From NCBI GenBank assembly GCA_036785325.1, contig JAXIVH010000038.1, positions 141,501 to 205,500 on the forward strand: 64,000 bases of DNA. Reading direction: 5' to 3'. A program made the translations under genes and the position numbers. The notes below the pieces were generated by a model. It saw nothing but the letters and a program-made list of their open reading frames with translations, was not told the origin of the DNA and did not search any database. Origin of the DNA: Urophycis tenuis. Lineage: Eukaryota; Chordata; Actinopteri; Gadiformes; Phycidae. Shown one piece after another: positions 47,178 to 60,512 of the stretch. Within the stretch, counting starts at the first letter, position 1. Every line of letters starts with the position of its first letter.

Positions 47178-47863
47178 TTTAATCACTTACTTGGAACGGC
47201 ATGATCCCACATCGCTGTGAAGGGATGGCGTTAACCAGGTGGGCGTGCAACCCCTCGAGAGAGTTGCTGCCTCGCCGGCACTTGTACTTGTTCAGCCGGA
47301 TGCAGTTCTTCACAACCACCTTCACAGAGACATACAGCTGTATGCCAGGGGGTCCTGTAACACACAACCTATTGCAAGGTCCTCATTTATGCTGGTGTCA
47401 TTTTGAAATGTTACCATATACAAGTTTGAATGGTTTTGACACACGATGACTGCAGAGACAGCTGCAGGATGGCCCACGAAGCAGGACGGAGGGGGCCTGT
47501 GGCTGTGCGGGGAGGACCAGCGGTATGGGTGCTGCCGACACAGGGGGCGGGCGGGCCACAGGCTGATGCAGCAGGAGGCCTCGGCTGGAGGCGGGTGGGC
47601 GCAGGAGGCTTCGGCCGGGTGGAGGACGACAACGCAGTGGGCTGAACGGGCCGGTTGGTGGGAGTCACAGGCTCTGACTCATCAACAAATAACCTGGAAA
47701 TATAAAATACACACGTGATCAGTATTGATATTGATATCTTTTATAAGAACACTGTTCATACCGTTTACACTTTTTATACAACTGTTTATACAATGTCCAT
47801 ACTGTTCATTTATTAATGTTTATCACTGAAAAATAAAGGTGACTTGGTATGACTTGTGTGCTA
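46866..47863. repeat. W module copy 4 (frameshifted)
   Basis: 998 bp with the longest microsatellite of the set (47061-47177). The exon-like segment at 47191-47693 is 503 bp, not 504: a G is lost from the run in GCCAGGGGG near 47350. This shifts the conserved-looking frame. Confidence 0.93.
47191..47693 (-). pseudogene. Exon-like segment of W4, frameshifted
   Basis: Same segment as at 51142-51645, but with one G missing from the G run near 47350. The change separates the downstream GSNSLEGLHAHL-like part from the upstream frame. It is the only copy with this defect, so this W copy at least is not under coding constraint. Confidence 0.6.
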
Positions 47864-50858
47864 TTTTCTTTCCACAGCCAACAGAACACACATGAATCAG
47901 CTTATTATTTCGACGACCCATGGGCAAATATAGTCATGCCATACGTCGTTGGAAAGCTTAGATTTCCCCGTTTAAAATGAGCCCATCCTCGAGCAGTCTG
48001 GTTGATCATAGACTAAACTGCGTCAGGTTGACTGAAGTCTACCCAGCAGTTAAAACATACCTTCAACGTTTCAATTAACATCAATCTTTCCTTACAGAAC
48101 ACAAATTAATTAGCTTAGTATTTCAACGAGCCATGAGTCAATATAGTCTTGCCATACGCCGTTGGAAAGCTTAGATTTCCCCGCTTAAAATGAGCCCATC
48201 CGCGAGCAGTCTGGTTGATCACAGACTAAACTGCGTCAGGTTGAATGAAGTCTACCCAGCAGCTAAAAACATACCTTTAACGTTTCAATTAACATCAATC
48301 TTTCCTTACAGAACACAAATTAATTAGCTTAGTATTTCAACGGCCCTTTGGTGAATATATTCTTGCCAAACGCCGTTGGAAAGCGTAGATTTCCCCGCTT
48401 ATAATGAGCCCATCCCCGAGCAATTTGGTTGCTCACAGACAAATCTGCGTCAGGTTGACTGAAGTCTACACAGCAGCTAAAGACATACCTTCAACGTTTC
48501 AATTAACATCAATCTTTCCTTACAGAACACAAAAGAATTAGCTTAGTATTTCAACGACCCTTTAGTGAATATAGTCTTGCCATACGCCGTTGGAAAGCTT
48601 AGATTTCCCCGCTTAAAATGAGCCCATCCGCGAGCAGTCTGGTTCATCACAGACTAAACTGCGTCAGGTTGACTGAAGTCTACCCAGCAGCTAAAAACAT
48701 ACCTTCAACGTTTCAATTAACATCAATCTTTCCTTACAGAACACAAATTAATTAGCTTAGTATTTCAATGACCCATGAGTCAATATAGTCTTGCTATACG
48801 CCGTTGGAAAGCTTAGATTTCCCCGCTTAAAATGAGCCCATCCGCGAGCAGTCTGGTTGATCACAGACTAAACTGCGTCAGGTTGAATGAAGTCTACCCA
48901 GCAGCTTAAAACATACCTTTAACGTTTCAATTAACATCAATCTTTCCTTACAGAACACAAATTAATTAGCTTAGTATTTCAACGACCCTTTGGTGAATAT
49001 AGTCTTGCCATACGCCGTTGGAAAGCTTAGATTTCCCCGCTTATAATGAGCCCATCCCCGAGCAATTTGGTTGCTCACAGACTAAACTGCGTCAGGTTGA
49101 CTGAAGTCTACCCAGCAGCTAAAAACATACCTTCAACGTTTCAATTAACATCAATCTTTCCTTACAGAACACAAATTAATTAGCTTAGTATTTCAACGAG
49201 CCATGAGTCAATATAGTCTTGCCATACGCCGCTGGAAAGCTTAGATTTCCCCGCTTAAAATGAGCCCATCCGCGAGCAATCTGGTTGATCACAGACTAAA
49301 CTGCGTCAGGTTGAATGAAGTCTACCCAGCAGCTAAAAACATACCTTTAACGTTTCAATTAACATCAATCTTTCCTTACAGAACACAAATTAATTAGCTT
49401 AGTATTTCAACGGCCCTTTGGTGAATATAGTCTTGCCATACGCCGTTGGAAAGCTTAGATTTCCCCGCTTATAATGAGCCCATCCCCGAGCAATTTGGTT
49501 GCTCACAGACAAAACTGTGTCAGGTTGAGTGAAGTCTACCCAGCAGCTAAAAACATACCTTCAACGTTTCAATTAACATCAATCTTTCCTTACAGAACAC
49601 AAATTAATTATCTTAGTATTTCAACGACCCATGAGTCAATATAGTCTTTCCATACGCCGTTGGAAAGCTTAGATTTCCCCGCTTAAAATGAGCCCATCCG
49701 CGAGCAGTCTGGTTGATCACAGACTAAACTGCGTCAGGTTGAATGAAGTCTACCCAGCAGCTAAAAACATACCTTTAACGTTTCAATTGACATCAATCTT
49801 TCCTTACAGAACACAAATTAATTAGCTTAGTATTTCAACGGGCCATTGGTGAATATAGTCTTGCCATACGCCGTTGAAAAGCTTAGATTTCCCAGCTTAA
49901 AATGAGCCCATCCGCGAGCAGTCTGGTTGATCACAGACTAAACTGCGTCAGGTTGACTGAAGTCTACCCAGCAGCTAAAAACATACCTTCAACGTTTCAA
50001 TTAACATCAATCTTTCCTTACAGAACACAAATTAATTAGCTTAGTATTTCAATGACCCATGAGTCAATATAGTCTTGCCATAGGCCGTTGGAAAGCTTAG
50101 ATTTCCCCGCTTAAAATGAGCCCATCCGCGAGCAGTCTGGTTGATCACAGACTAAACTGCGTCAGGTTGAATGAAGTCTACCCAGCAGCTAAAAACATAC
50201 CTTTAACGTTTCAATTAACATAAATCTTTCCTTACAGAACACAAATTAATTAGCTTAGTATTTCAAAGGCCCTTTGGTGAATATAGTCTTGCCATACGCC
50301 GTTGAAAAGCTTAGATTTCCCCGCTTATAATGAGCCCATCCCCAAGCAATTTGGTTGCTCAGAGACAAAACTGTGTCAGGTTGACTGAAGTCTACCCAGC
50401 AGCTAAAAACATACCTTCAACGTTTCAATTAACATCAATCTTTCCTTACAGATCACAAATTAATTAGCTTAGTATTTCAACGACCAATGAGTCAATATAG
50501 TCTTGCCATACGCCGTTGGAAAGCTTAGATTTCCCCGCTTAAAATGAGCCCATCCGCGAGCAGTCTGCTTGCTCACAGACAAAACTGCGTCAGGTTGACT
50601 GAAGTCTACCCAGCAGCTAAAAACATACCTTCAACGTTTCAATTAAGATCAATCTTTCAATAAAGAACAGAAATTAATTAGCTTAGTATTTCAACGACCC
50701 ATGACTCAATATAGTCTTGCCATACGCCGTTGGGAACCTTAGATTTCCCCGCTTAAAATGAGCCCATCCCCGAGCAATTTGGTTGCTCAAAGACAAAACT
50801 GCGTCAGGTTGACTGAAGTCTACCCAGCAGCTAAAAACATACCTTCAACTTTTCAATT
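47864..50858. repeat. 214-bp satellite, 14 monomers between W4 and W5
   Basis: The longest complete monomer run between two W modules (2995 bp, almost exactly 14 x 214). Type A and type B monomers alternate irregularly. The last monomers before W5 carry the GATCAATCTTTCAATAAAG variant seen just before W3, W6 and W7. Confidence 0.95.
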
Positions 50859-51094
50859 CACGCGTTTTTTTTGTAATACGTGTAGCTATGATAAAGGACA
50901 CATGTTTTGGCCTGTTTTATTATTCATAGTTGGCTTAACAGTAATAGAATATTATTATATGCTATAAGTGACCAGACGTCCGAGATCAAAACTGGGAGCA
51001 TAATCCCCGAGAAGGGGGAAAAAAAGGGTCAGCTATGTTTAAGTATATATATATATGTGTGTGTATATATGCGTGTGTGTGTGTGTATATATGC

Positions 51095-51131
<37 letters not shown>

Positions 51132-51815
51132 AATCACTTACTTGGAACGGCATGATCCCATATCGCTGTGAAGGGATGGCGTTAACCAGGTGGGCGTGCA
51201 ACCCCTCGAGAGAGTTGCTGCCTCGCCGGCACTTGTACTTGTTCAGCCGGATGCAGTTCTTCACAACCACCTTCACAGAGACATACAGCTGTATGCCAGG
51301 GGGGTCCTGTAACACACAACCTATTGCAAGGTCCTCATTTATGCTGGTGTCATTTTGAAATGTTACCATATACAAGTTTGAATGGTTTTGACACACGATG
51401 ACTGCAGAGACAGCTGCAGGATGGCCCACGAAGCAGGACGGAGGGGGCCTGTGGCTGTGCGGGGAGGACCAGCGGTATGGGTGCTGCCGACACAGGGGGC
51501 GGGCGGGCCACAGGCTGATGCAGCAGGAGGCCTCGGCTGGAGGCGGGTGGGCGCAGGAGGCTTCGGCCGGGTGGAGGACGACAACGCAGTGGGCTGAACG
51601 GGCCGGTTGGTGGGAGTCACAGGCTCTGGCTCATCAACAAATAACCTGGAAATATAAAATACACACGTGATCAGTATTGATATTGATATCTTTTATAAGA
51701 ACACTGTTCATACCGTTTACACTTTTTATACAACTGTTTATACAATGTCCATACTGTTTATTTATTAATGTTTATCACTGAAAAATAAAGGTGACTTGGT
51801 ATGACTTGTGTGCTA
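50859..51815. repeat. W module copy 5
   Basis: 957 bp with microsatellite at 51044-51128 and exon-like segment at 51142-51645. This copy is closest to the common form and serves as the reference for the exon description. Confidence 0.93.
51142..51645 (-). pseudogene. Captured exon-like segment (reference copy), possible transposase-like fragment
   Basis: On the minus strand this 504-bp segment starts after a 3' splice site (TATATTTCCAG|GTT) and ends at a perfect donor (TTCCAA|GTAAGTG). Two overlapping frames are open. One runs from the acceptor and is proline-rich (starting LFVDEPEPVTPTNRP) but stops after ~95 codons. The other is open from ~15 bp inside the segment to the donor and has more protein-like composition, including AVIVCQNHSNLYMVTFQ, KNCIRLNKYKCRRGSN and SLEGLHAHLVNAIPSQR. 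The RGSNSLEGLHAHL-type motif resembles, from memory, a motif in repeat-derived transposase-like proteins of fish and cnidarians. A frameshift, a missing small intron or an alternative acceptor (GATGAGCCAG) would be needed to join the frames. No ATG begins the second frame. I treat it as an amplified gene fragment of unknown function. Confidence 0.45.
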
Positions 51816-53527
51816 TTTTCTTTCCACAGCCAACAGAACACACATGAATCAGCTTATTATTTCGACGACCCATGGGCAAATATAGTCATGCCATACGTCG
51901 TTGGAAAGCTTAGATTTCCCCGTTTAAAATGAGCCAATCTCCGAGCAATTTGGTTGCTCACAGACAAATCTGCGTCAGGTTGACTGAAGTCTACACAGCA
52001 GCTAAAGACATACCTTCAACGTTTCAATTAACATCAATCTTTCCTTACAGAACACAAATTAATTAGCTTAGTATTTAAACGACCCATGAGTCAATATAGT
52101 CTTGCCATACGCCGTTGGAAAGCTTAGATTTCCCCGCTTAAAATGAGCCCATCCGCGAGCAGTCTGGTTGATCACAGACTAAACTGCGTCAGGTTGACTG
52201 AAGTCTACCCAGCAGCTAAAAACATACCTTCAACGTTTCAATTAACATCAATCTTTCCTTACAGAACACAAATTAATTAGCTTAGTATTTCAACGACCCA
52301 TGAGTCGATATAGTCTTGCCATACGCCGTTGGAAAGCTTAGATTTCCCCACTTAAAATGAGCCCATCTGCGAGCAGTCTGGTTGATCACAGACTAAACTG
52401 CGTCAGGTTGACTGAAGTCTACCCAGCAGCTAAAAACATACCTTCAACTTTTCAATTAACATCAATCTTTCCTTACAGAACACAAATTAATTAGCTTAGT
52501 ATTTCAACGACCCTTTGGTGAATATAGTCTTGCCATACGCCGTTGGAAAGCTTAGATTTCCCCGCTTATAATGAGCCCATCCCCGAGCAATTTGGTTGCT
52601 CACAGACTAAACTGCGTCAGGTTGACTGAAGTCTACCAAGCAGCTAAAAACATACCTTCAACGTTTCAATTAACATCAATCTTTCCTTACAGAACACAAA
52701 TTAATTAGCTTAGTATTTCAACGACCCATGAGTCAATATAGTCTTGCCATACGCCGTTGGAAAGCTTAGATTTTCCTGCTTAAAATGAGCCCATCCGCGA
52801 GCAGTCTGGTTGATCACAGACTAAACTGCGTCAGGTTGAATGAAGTCTACCCAACAGCTAAAAACATACCTTTAACGTTTCAATTAACATCAATCTTTCC
52901 TTACAGAACACAAATTAATTAGCTTAGTATTTTAACGGCCCTTTGGTGAATATAGTCTTGCCATACGCCGTTGGAAAGCTTAGATTTCCCCGCTTATAAT
53001 GAGCCCATCTCCGAGCAATTTGGTTGCTGACAGACAAATCTGCGTCAGGTTGACTGAAGTCTACACAGCAGCTAAAGACATACCTTCAACGTTTCAATTA
53101 ACATCAATCTTTCCTTACAGAACACAAATTAATTAGCTTAGTATTTAAACGACCCATGAGTCAATATAGTCTTGCCATACGCCGTTGGAAAGCTTAGATT
53201 TCCCCGCTTAAAATGAGCCCATCCGCGAGCAGTCTGGTTGCTCACAGACAAAACTGCGTCAGGTTGACTGAAGTCTACCCAGCAGCTAAAAACATACCTT
53301 CAACGTTTCAATTAAGATCAATCTTTCAATAAAGAACAGAAATTAATTAGCTTAGTATTTCAACGACCCATCACTCAATATAATCTTGCCATACGCTGTT
53401 GGGAACCTTAGATTTCCCCGCTTAAAATGAGCCCATCCCCGAGCAATTTGGTTGCTCACAGACAAAACTGCGTCAGGTTGACTGAAGTCTACCCAGCAGC
53501 TAAAAACATACCTTCAACTTTTCAATT
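51816..53527. repeat. 214-bp satellite, 8 monomers between W5 and W6
   Basis: 1712 bp, exactly 8 x 214. Includes two monomers with GTATTTAAACGACCC, a variant shared with the next block. Confidence 0.95.
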
Positions 53528-53775
53528 CACGCGTTTTTTTTGTAATACGTGTAGCTATGATAAAGGACACATGTTTTGGCCTGTTTTATTATTCATAGTT
53601 GGCTTAACAGTAATAGAATATTATTATATGCTATAAGTGACCAGACGTCCGAGATCAAAACTGGGAGCATAATCCCCGAGAAGGGGGAAAAAAAGGGTCA
53701 GCTATGTTTAAGTATATATATATATGTGTGTGTATATATAAGTGTGTGTGTGTGTATGTATATATGCGCGCGCGC

Positions 53776-53830
<55 letters not shown>

Positions 53831-54514
53831 AATCACTTACTTGGAACGGCATGATCCCATATCGCTGTGAAGGGATGGCGTTAACCAGGTGGGCGTGCAA
53901 CCCCTCGAGAGAGTTGCTGCCTCGCCGGCACTTGTACTTGTTCAGCCGGATGCAGTTCTTCACAACCACCTTCACAGAGACATACAGCCGTATGCCAGGG
54001 GGGTCCTGTAACACACAACCTATTGCAAGGTCCTCATTTATGCTGGTGTCATTTTGAAATGTTACCATATACAAGTTTGAATGGTTTTGACACACGATGA
54101 CTGCAGAGACAGCTGCAGGATGGCCCACGAAGCAGGACGGAGGGGGCCTGTGGCTGTGCGGGGAGGACCAGCGGTATGGGTGCTGCCGACACAGGGGGCG
54201 GGCGGGCCACAGGCTGATGCAGCAGGAGGCCTCGGCTGGAGGCGGGTGGGCGCAGGAGGCTTCGGCCGGGTGGAGGACGACAACGCAGTGGGCTGAACGG
54301 GCCGGTTGGTGGGAGTCACAGGCTCTGGCTCATCAACAAATAACCTGGAAATATAAAATACACACGTGATCAGTATTGATATTGATATCTTTTATAAGAA
54401 CACTGTTCATACCGTTTACACTTTTTATACAACTGTTTATACAATGTCCATACTGTTTATTTATTAATGTTTATCACTGAAAAATAAAGGTGACTTGGTA
54501 TGACTTCTGTGCTA
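53528..54514. repeat. W module copy 6
   Basis: 987 bp with microsatellite at 53713-53827 and exon-like segment at 53841-54344 (504 bp, minus). CAGCCGTATGCC changes one residue (Gln to Arg) in the conserved-looking frame. Confidence 0.93.
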
Positions 54515-57082
54515 TTTTCTTTCCACAGCCAACAGAACACACATGAATCAGCTTATTATTTCGACGACCCATGGGCAAATATAGTCATGCTATACGTCGT
54601 TGGAAAGCTTAGATTTCCCCGTTTAAAATGAGCCAATCTCCGAGCAATTTGGTTGCTCACAGACAAATCTGTGTCAGGTTGACTGAAGTCTACACAGCAG
54701 CTAAAGACATACCTTCAACGTTTCAATTAACATCAATCTTTCCTTACAGAACACAAATGAATTAGCTTAGTATTTCAACGACCCTTTAGTGAATATAGTC
54801 TTGCCATACGCCGTTGGAAAGCTTAGATTTCCCCGCTTAAAATGAGCCCATCCCCGAGCAGTCTGGTTGATCACAGACTAAACTGCGTCAGGTTGAATGA
54901 AGTCTACCCAGCAGCTAAAAACATACCTTTAACGTTTCAATTAACATCAATCTTTCCTTACAGAACACAAATTAATTAGCTTAGTATTTCAACGGCCCTT
55001 TGGTGAATATAGTCTTGCCATACGCCGTTGGAAAGCTTAGATTTCCCCGCTTATAATGAGCCCATCCCTGAGCAGTCTGGTTGATCACAAACTAAACTGC
55101 GTCAGGTTGACTGAAGTCTACCCAGCAGCTAAAAACATACCTTCAACGTTTCAATTAACATCAATCTTTCCTTACAGAACACAAATTAATTAGCTTAGTA
55201 TTTCAACGACCCATGAGTCGATATAGTCTTGCCATACGCCGTTGGAAAGCTTAGATTTCCCCGCTTAAAATGAGCCCATCCGCGAGCAGTCTGGTTGATC
55301 ACAGACTAAACTGCGTCAGGTTGACTGAAGTCTACCCAGCAGCTAAAAACATACCTTCAACGTTTCAATTAACATCAATCTTTCCTTACAGAACACAAAT
55401 TAATTAGCTTAGTATTTCAACGACCCTTTGGTGAATATAGTCTTGCCATACGCCGTTGGAAAGCTTAGATTTCCCCGCTTATAATGAGCCCATCCCCGAG
55501 CAATTTGGTTGCTCACAGACTAAACTGCGTCAGGTTGACTGAAGTCTACCCAGCAGCTAAAAACATACCTTCAACGTTTCAATTAACATCAATCTTTCCT
55601 TACAGAACACAAATTAATTAGCTTAGTATTTCAACGACCCATGAGTCAATATAGTCTTGCCATACGCCGTTGGAAAGCTTAGATTTTCCCGCTTAAAATG
55701 AGCCCATCCGCGAGCAGTCTGGTTGATCACAGACTAAACTGCGTCAGGTTGAATGAAGTCTACCCAACAGCTAAAAACATACCTTTAACGTTTCAATTAA
55801 CATCAATCTTTCCTTACAGAACACAAATTAATTAGCTTAGTATTTCAACGGCCCTTTGGTGAATATAGTCTTGCCATACGCCGTTGGAAAGCTTAGATTT
55901 CCCCGCTTATAATGAGCCCATCTCCGAGCAATTTGGTTGCTGACAGACAAATCTGCGTCAGGTTGACTGAAGTCTACACAGCAGCTAAAGACATACCTTC
56001 AACGTTTCAATTAACATCAATCTTTCCTTACAGAACACAAATTAATTAGCTTAGTATTTAAACGACCCATGAGTCAATATAGTCTTGCCATACGCCGTTG
56101 GAAAGCTTAGATTTTCCCGCTTAAAATGAGCCCATCCGCGAGCAGTCTGGTTGATCACAGACTAAACTGCGTCAGGTTGAATGAAGTCTACCCAACAGCT
56201 AAAAACATACCTTTAACGTTTCAATTAACATCAATCTTTCCTTACAGAACACAAATTAATTAGCTTAGTATTTCAACGGCCCTTTGGTGAATATAGTCTT
56301 GCCATACGCCGTTGGAAAGCTTAGATTTCCCCGCTTATAATGAGCCCATCTCCGAGCAATTTGGTTGCTGACAGACAAATCTGCGTCAGGTTGACTGAAG
56401 TCTACACAGCAGCTAAAGACATACCTTCAACGTTTCAATTAACATCAATCTTTCCTTACAGAACACAAATTAATTAGCTTAGTATTTAAACGACCCATGA
56501 GTCAATATAGTCTTGCCATAAGCCGTTGAAAAGCTTAGATTTCCCTGCTTAAAATGAGCCCATCCGCCAGCAGTCTGGTTGATCACAGACAAAACTGTGT
56601 CAGGTTGAGTGAAGTCTACCCAGCAGCTAAAAACATACCTTCAATGTTTCAATTAACATCAATCTTTCCTTACAGAACACAAATTAATTATCTTAGTATT
56701 TCAACGACCCATGAGTCAATATAGTCTTGCCATACGCCGTTGGAAAGCTTAGATTTCCCCGCTTAAAATGAGCCCATCCGCGAGCAGTCTGGTTGCTCAC
56801 AGACAAAACTGCGTCAGGTTGACTGAAGTCTACCCAGCAGCTAAAAACATACCTTCAACGTTTCAATTAAGATCAATCTTTCAATAAAGAACAGAAATTA
56901 ATTAGCTTAGTATTTCAACGACCCATGACTCAATATAATCTTGCCATACGCCGTTGGGAACCTTAGATTTCCCTGCTTAAAATGAGCCCATCCCCGAGCA
57001 ATTTGGTTGCTCACAGACAAAACTGCGTCAGGTTGACTGAAGTCTACCCAGCAGCTAAAAACATACCTTCAACTTTTCAATT
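54515..57082. repeat. 214-bp satellite, 12 monomers between W6 and W7
   Basis: 2568 bp, exactly 12 x 214. The block at 55620-56050 is repeated almost unchanged at 56050-56480 (GTTGCTGACAGACAAATCTG, CCAACAGCTAAAAAC), a dimer duplication inside the array. Confidence 0.95.
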
Positions 57083-57315
57083 CACGCGTTTTTTTTGTAA
57101 TACGTGTAGCTATGATAAAGGACACATGTTTTGGCCTGTTTTATTATTCATAGTTGGCTTAACAGTAATAGAATATTATTATATGCTATAAGTGACCAGA
57201 CGTCCGAGATCAAAACTGGGAGCATAATCCCCGAGAAGGGGGAAAAAAAGGGTCAGCTATGTTTAAGTATATATATATATGTGTGTGTATATATGCGTGT
57301 GTGTGTGTGTATATA

Positions 57316-57361
<46 letters not shown>

Positions 57362-58041
57362 AATCACTTACTTTGAACGGCATGATCCCACATCGCTGTG
57401 AAGGGATGGCGTTAACCAGGTGGGCGTGCAACCCCTCGAGAGAGTTGCTGCCTCACCGGCACTTGTACTTGTTCAGCCAGATGCAGTTCTTCACAACCAC
57501 CTTCACAGAGACATACAGCTGTATGCCAGGGGGGTCATGTAACACACAACCTATTGCAAGGTCCTCATTTATGCTGGTGTCATTTTGAAATGTTACCATA
57601 TACAAGTTTGAATGGTTTTGACACACGATGACTGCAGAGACAGCTGCAGGATGGCCCACGAAGCAGGACGGAGGGGGCCTGTGGCTGTGCGGGGAGGACC
57701 AGCGGTATGGGTGCTGCCGACACAGGGGGCGGGCGGGCCACAGGCTGACGCAGCAGGAGGCCTCGGCTGGAGGCGGGTGGGCGCAGGAGGCTTCGGCCGG
57801 GTGGAGGACGACAACGCAGTGGGCTGAACGGGCCGGTTGGTGGGAGTCACAGGCTCTGGCTCATCAACAAATAACCTGGAAATATAAAATACACACGTGA
57901 TCGTGATATTGATATCTTTTATAAGAACACTGTTCATACCGTTTACACTTTTTATACAACTGTTTATACAATGTCCATACTGTTTATTTATTAATGTTTA
58001 TCACTGAAAAATAAAGGTGACTTGGTATGACTTGTGTGCTA
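57083..58041. repeat. W module copy 7
   Basis: 959 bp with microsatellite at 57268-57358 and exon-like segment at 57372-57875 (504 bp, minus). The donor side reads CTTACTTTGAACGG, changing the last exon codons but keeping GTAAGT. A few bases are lost next to the GTGATC motif near 57903, and CAGCCAGATG replaces CAGCCGGATG. Confidence 0.93.
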
Positions 58042-59539
58042 TTTTCTTTCCACAGCCAACAGAACACACATGAATCAGCTTATTATTTCGACGACCCATG
58101 GGCAAATATAGTCATGCCATACGTCGTTGGAAAGCTTAGATTTCCCTGTTTAAAATGAGCCCATCTCCGAGCAATTTGGTTGCTCACAGACAAATCTGCG
58201 TGAGGTTGACTGAAGTCTACACAGCAGCTAAAGACATACCTTCAACGTTTCAATTAACATCAATCTTTCCTTACAGAACACAAATTAATTAGCTTAGTAT
58301 TTCAACGACCCTTTAGTGAATATAGTCTTGCCATACGTTGTTGGAAAGCTTAGATTTCCCCGCTTATAATGAGCCCATCCCCAAGCAATTTGGTTGCTCA
58401 GAGACAAAACTGTGTCAGGTTGACTGAAGTCTACCCAGCAGCTAAAAACATACCTTCAACGTTTCAATTAACATCAATCTTTCCTTACAGATCACAAATT
58501 AATTAGCTTAGTATTTCAACGACCAATGAGTCAATATAGTCTTGCCATACGCCGTTGGAAAGCTTAGATTTCCCCGCTTAAAATGAGCCCATCCGCGAGC
58601 AGTCTGGTTGATCACAGACTAAACTGCGTCAGGTTGAATGAAGTCTACCCAGCAGCTAAAAACATACCTTTAACGTTTCAATTAACATCAATCTTTCCTT
58701 ACAGAACACAAATTAATTAGCTTAGTATTTCAACGACCCTTTGGTGAATATAGTCTTGCCATACGCCGTTGGAAAGCTTAGATTTCCCCGCTTATAATGA
58801 GCCCATCCCTGAGCAATTTGGTTGCTCACAGACTAAACTGCGTCAGGTTGACTGAAGTCTACCCAGCAGCTAAAAACATACCTTCAACGTTTCAATTAAC
58901 ATCAATCTTTCCTTACAGAACACAAATTAATTAGCTTAGTATTTCAACGACCCATGAGTCAATATAGTCTTTCCATACGCCGTTGGAAAGCTTAGATTTC
59001 CCCGCTTAAAATGAGCCCATCCGCGAGCAGTCTGGTTGATCACAGACTAAACTGCGTCAGGTTGAATGAAGTCTACCCAGCAGCTAAAAACATACTTTTA
59101 ATGTTTCAATTGACATCAATCTTTCCTTACAGAACACAAATTAATTAGCTTAGTATTTCAACGGGCCATTGGTGAATATAGTCTTGCCATACGCCGTTGA
59201 AAAGCTTAGATTTCCCCGCTTAAAATGAGCCCATCCGCGAGCAGTCTGGTTGATCACAGACTAAACTGCGTCAGGTTGACTGAAGTCTACCCAGCAGCTA
59301 AAAACATACCTTTAACGTTTCAATTAACATCAATCTTTCCTTACAGAACACAAATTAATTAGCTTAGTATTTCAAAGGCCCTTTGGTGAATATAGTCTTG
59401 CCATACGCCGTTGGGAACCTTAGATTTCCCCGCTTAAAATGAGCCCATCCCCGAGCAATTTGGTTGCTCACAGACAAAACTGCGTCAGGTTGACTGAAGT
59501 CTACCCAGCAGCTAAAAACATACCTTCAACTTTTCAATT
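58042..59539. repeat. 214-bp satellite, 7 monomers between W7 and W8
   Basis: 1498 bp, exactly 7 x 214. Its monomer order near 58900-59530 closely follows that before W4 (46230-46860), suggesting these two W-satellite blocks derive from one another. Confidence 0.95.
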
Positions 59540-59769
59540 CACGCGTTTTTTTTGTAACACGTGTAGCTATGATAAAGGACACATGTTTTGGCCTGTTTTA
59601 TTATTCATAGTTGGCTTAACAGTAATAGAATATTATTATATGCTATAAGTGACCAGACGTCCGAGATCAAAACTGGGAGCATAATCCCCGAGAAGGGGGA
59701 AAAAAAGGGTCATCTATGTTTAAGTATATATATATATGTGTGTGTATATATAAGTGTATATATGCGCGC

Positions 59770-59828
<59 letters not shown>

Positions 59829-60512
59829 AATCACTTACTTGGAACGGCATGATCCCATATCGCTGTGAAGGGATGGCGTTAACCAGGTGGGCGTGCAACC
59901 CCTCGAGAGAGTTGCTGCCTCGCCGGCACTTGTACTTGTTCAGCCGGATGCAGTTCTTCACAACCACCTTCACAGAGACATACAGCTGTATGCCAGGGGG
60001 GTCATGTAACACACAACCTATTGCAAGGTCCTCATTTATGCTGGTGTCATTTTGAAATGTTACCATATACAAGTTTGAATGGTTTTGACACACGATGACT
60101 GCAGAGACAGCTGCAGGATGGCCCACGAAGCAGGACGGAGGGGGCCTGTGGCTGTGCGGGGAGGACCAGCGGTATGGGTGCTGCCGACACAGGGGGCGGG
60201 CGGGCCACAGGCTGATGCAGCAGGAGGCCTCGGCTGGAGGCGGGTGGGCGCAGGAGGCTTCGGCCGGGTGGAGGACGACAACGCAGTGGGCTGAACGGGC
60301 CGGTTGGTGGGAGTCACAGGCTCTGGCTCATCAACAAATAACCTGGAAATATAAAATACACACGTGATCAGTATTGATATTGATATCTTTTATAAGAACA
60401 CTGTTCATACCGTTTACACTTTTTATACAACTGTTTATACAATGTCTATACTGTTTATTTATTAATGTTTATCACTGAAAAATAAAGGTGACTTGGTATG
60501 ACTTGTGTGCTA
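59540..60512. repeat. W module copy 8
   Basis: 973 bp with microsatellite at 59725-59825 and exon-like segment at 59839-60342 (504 bp, minus). It carries GTCATGTAAC as in W3 and W7. Confidence 0.93.

Noticed and set aside
51382..51670. Two overlapping plus-strand open frames in the GC-rich part of W
   Set aside because: They are opposite-strand shadows of the minus-strand exon-like segment. High GC keeps all frames open, and no splice or promoter context supports them.
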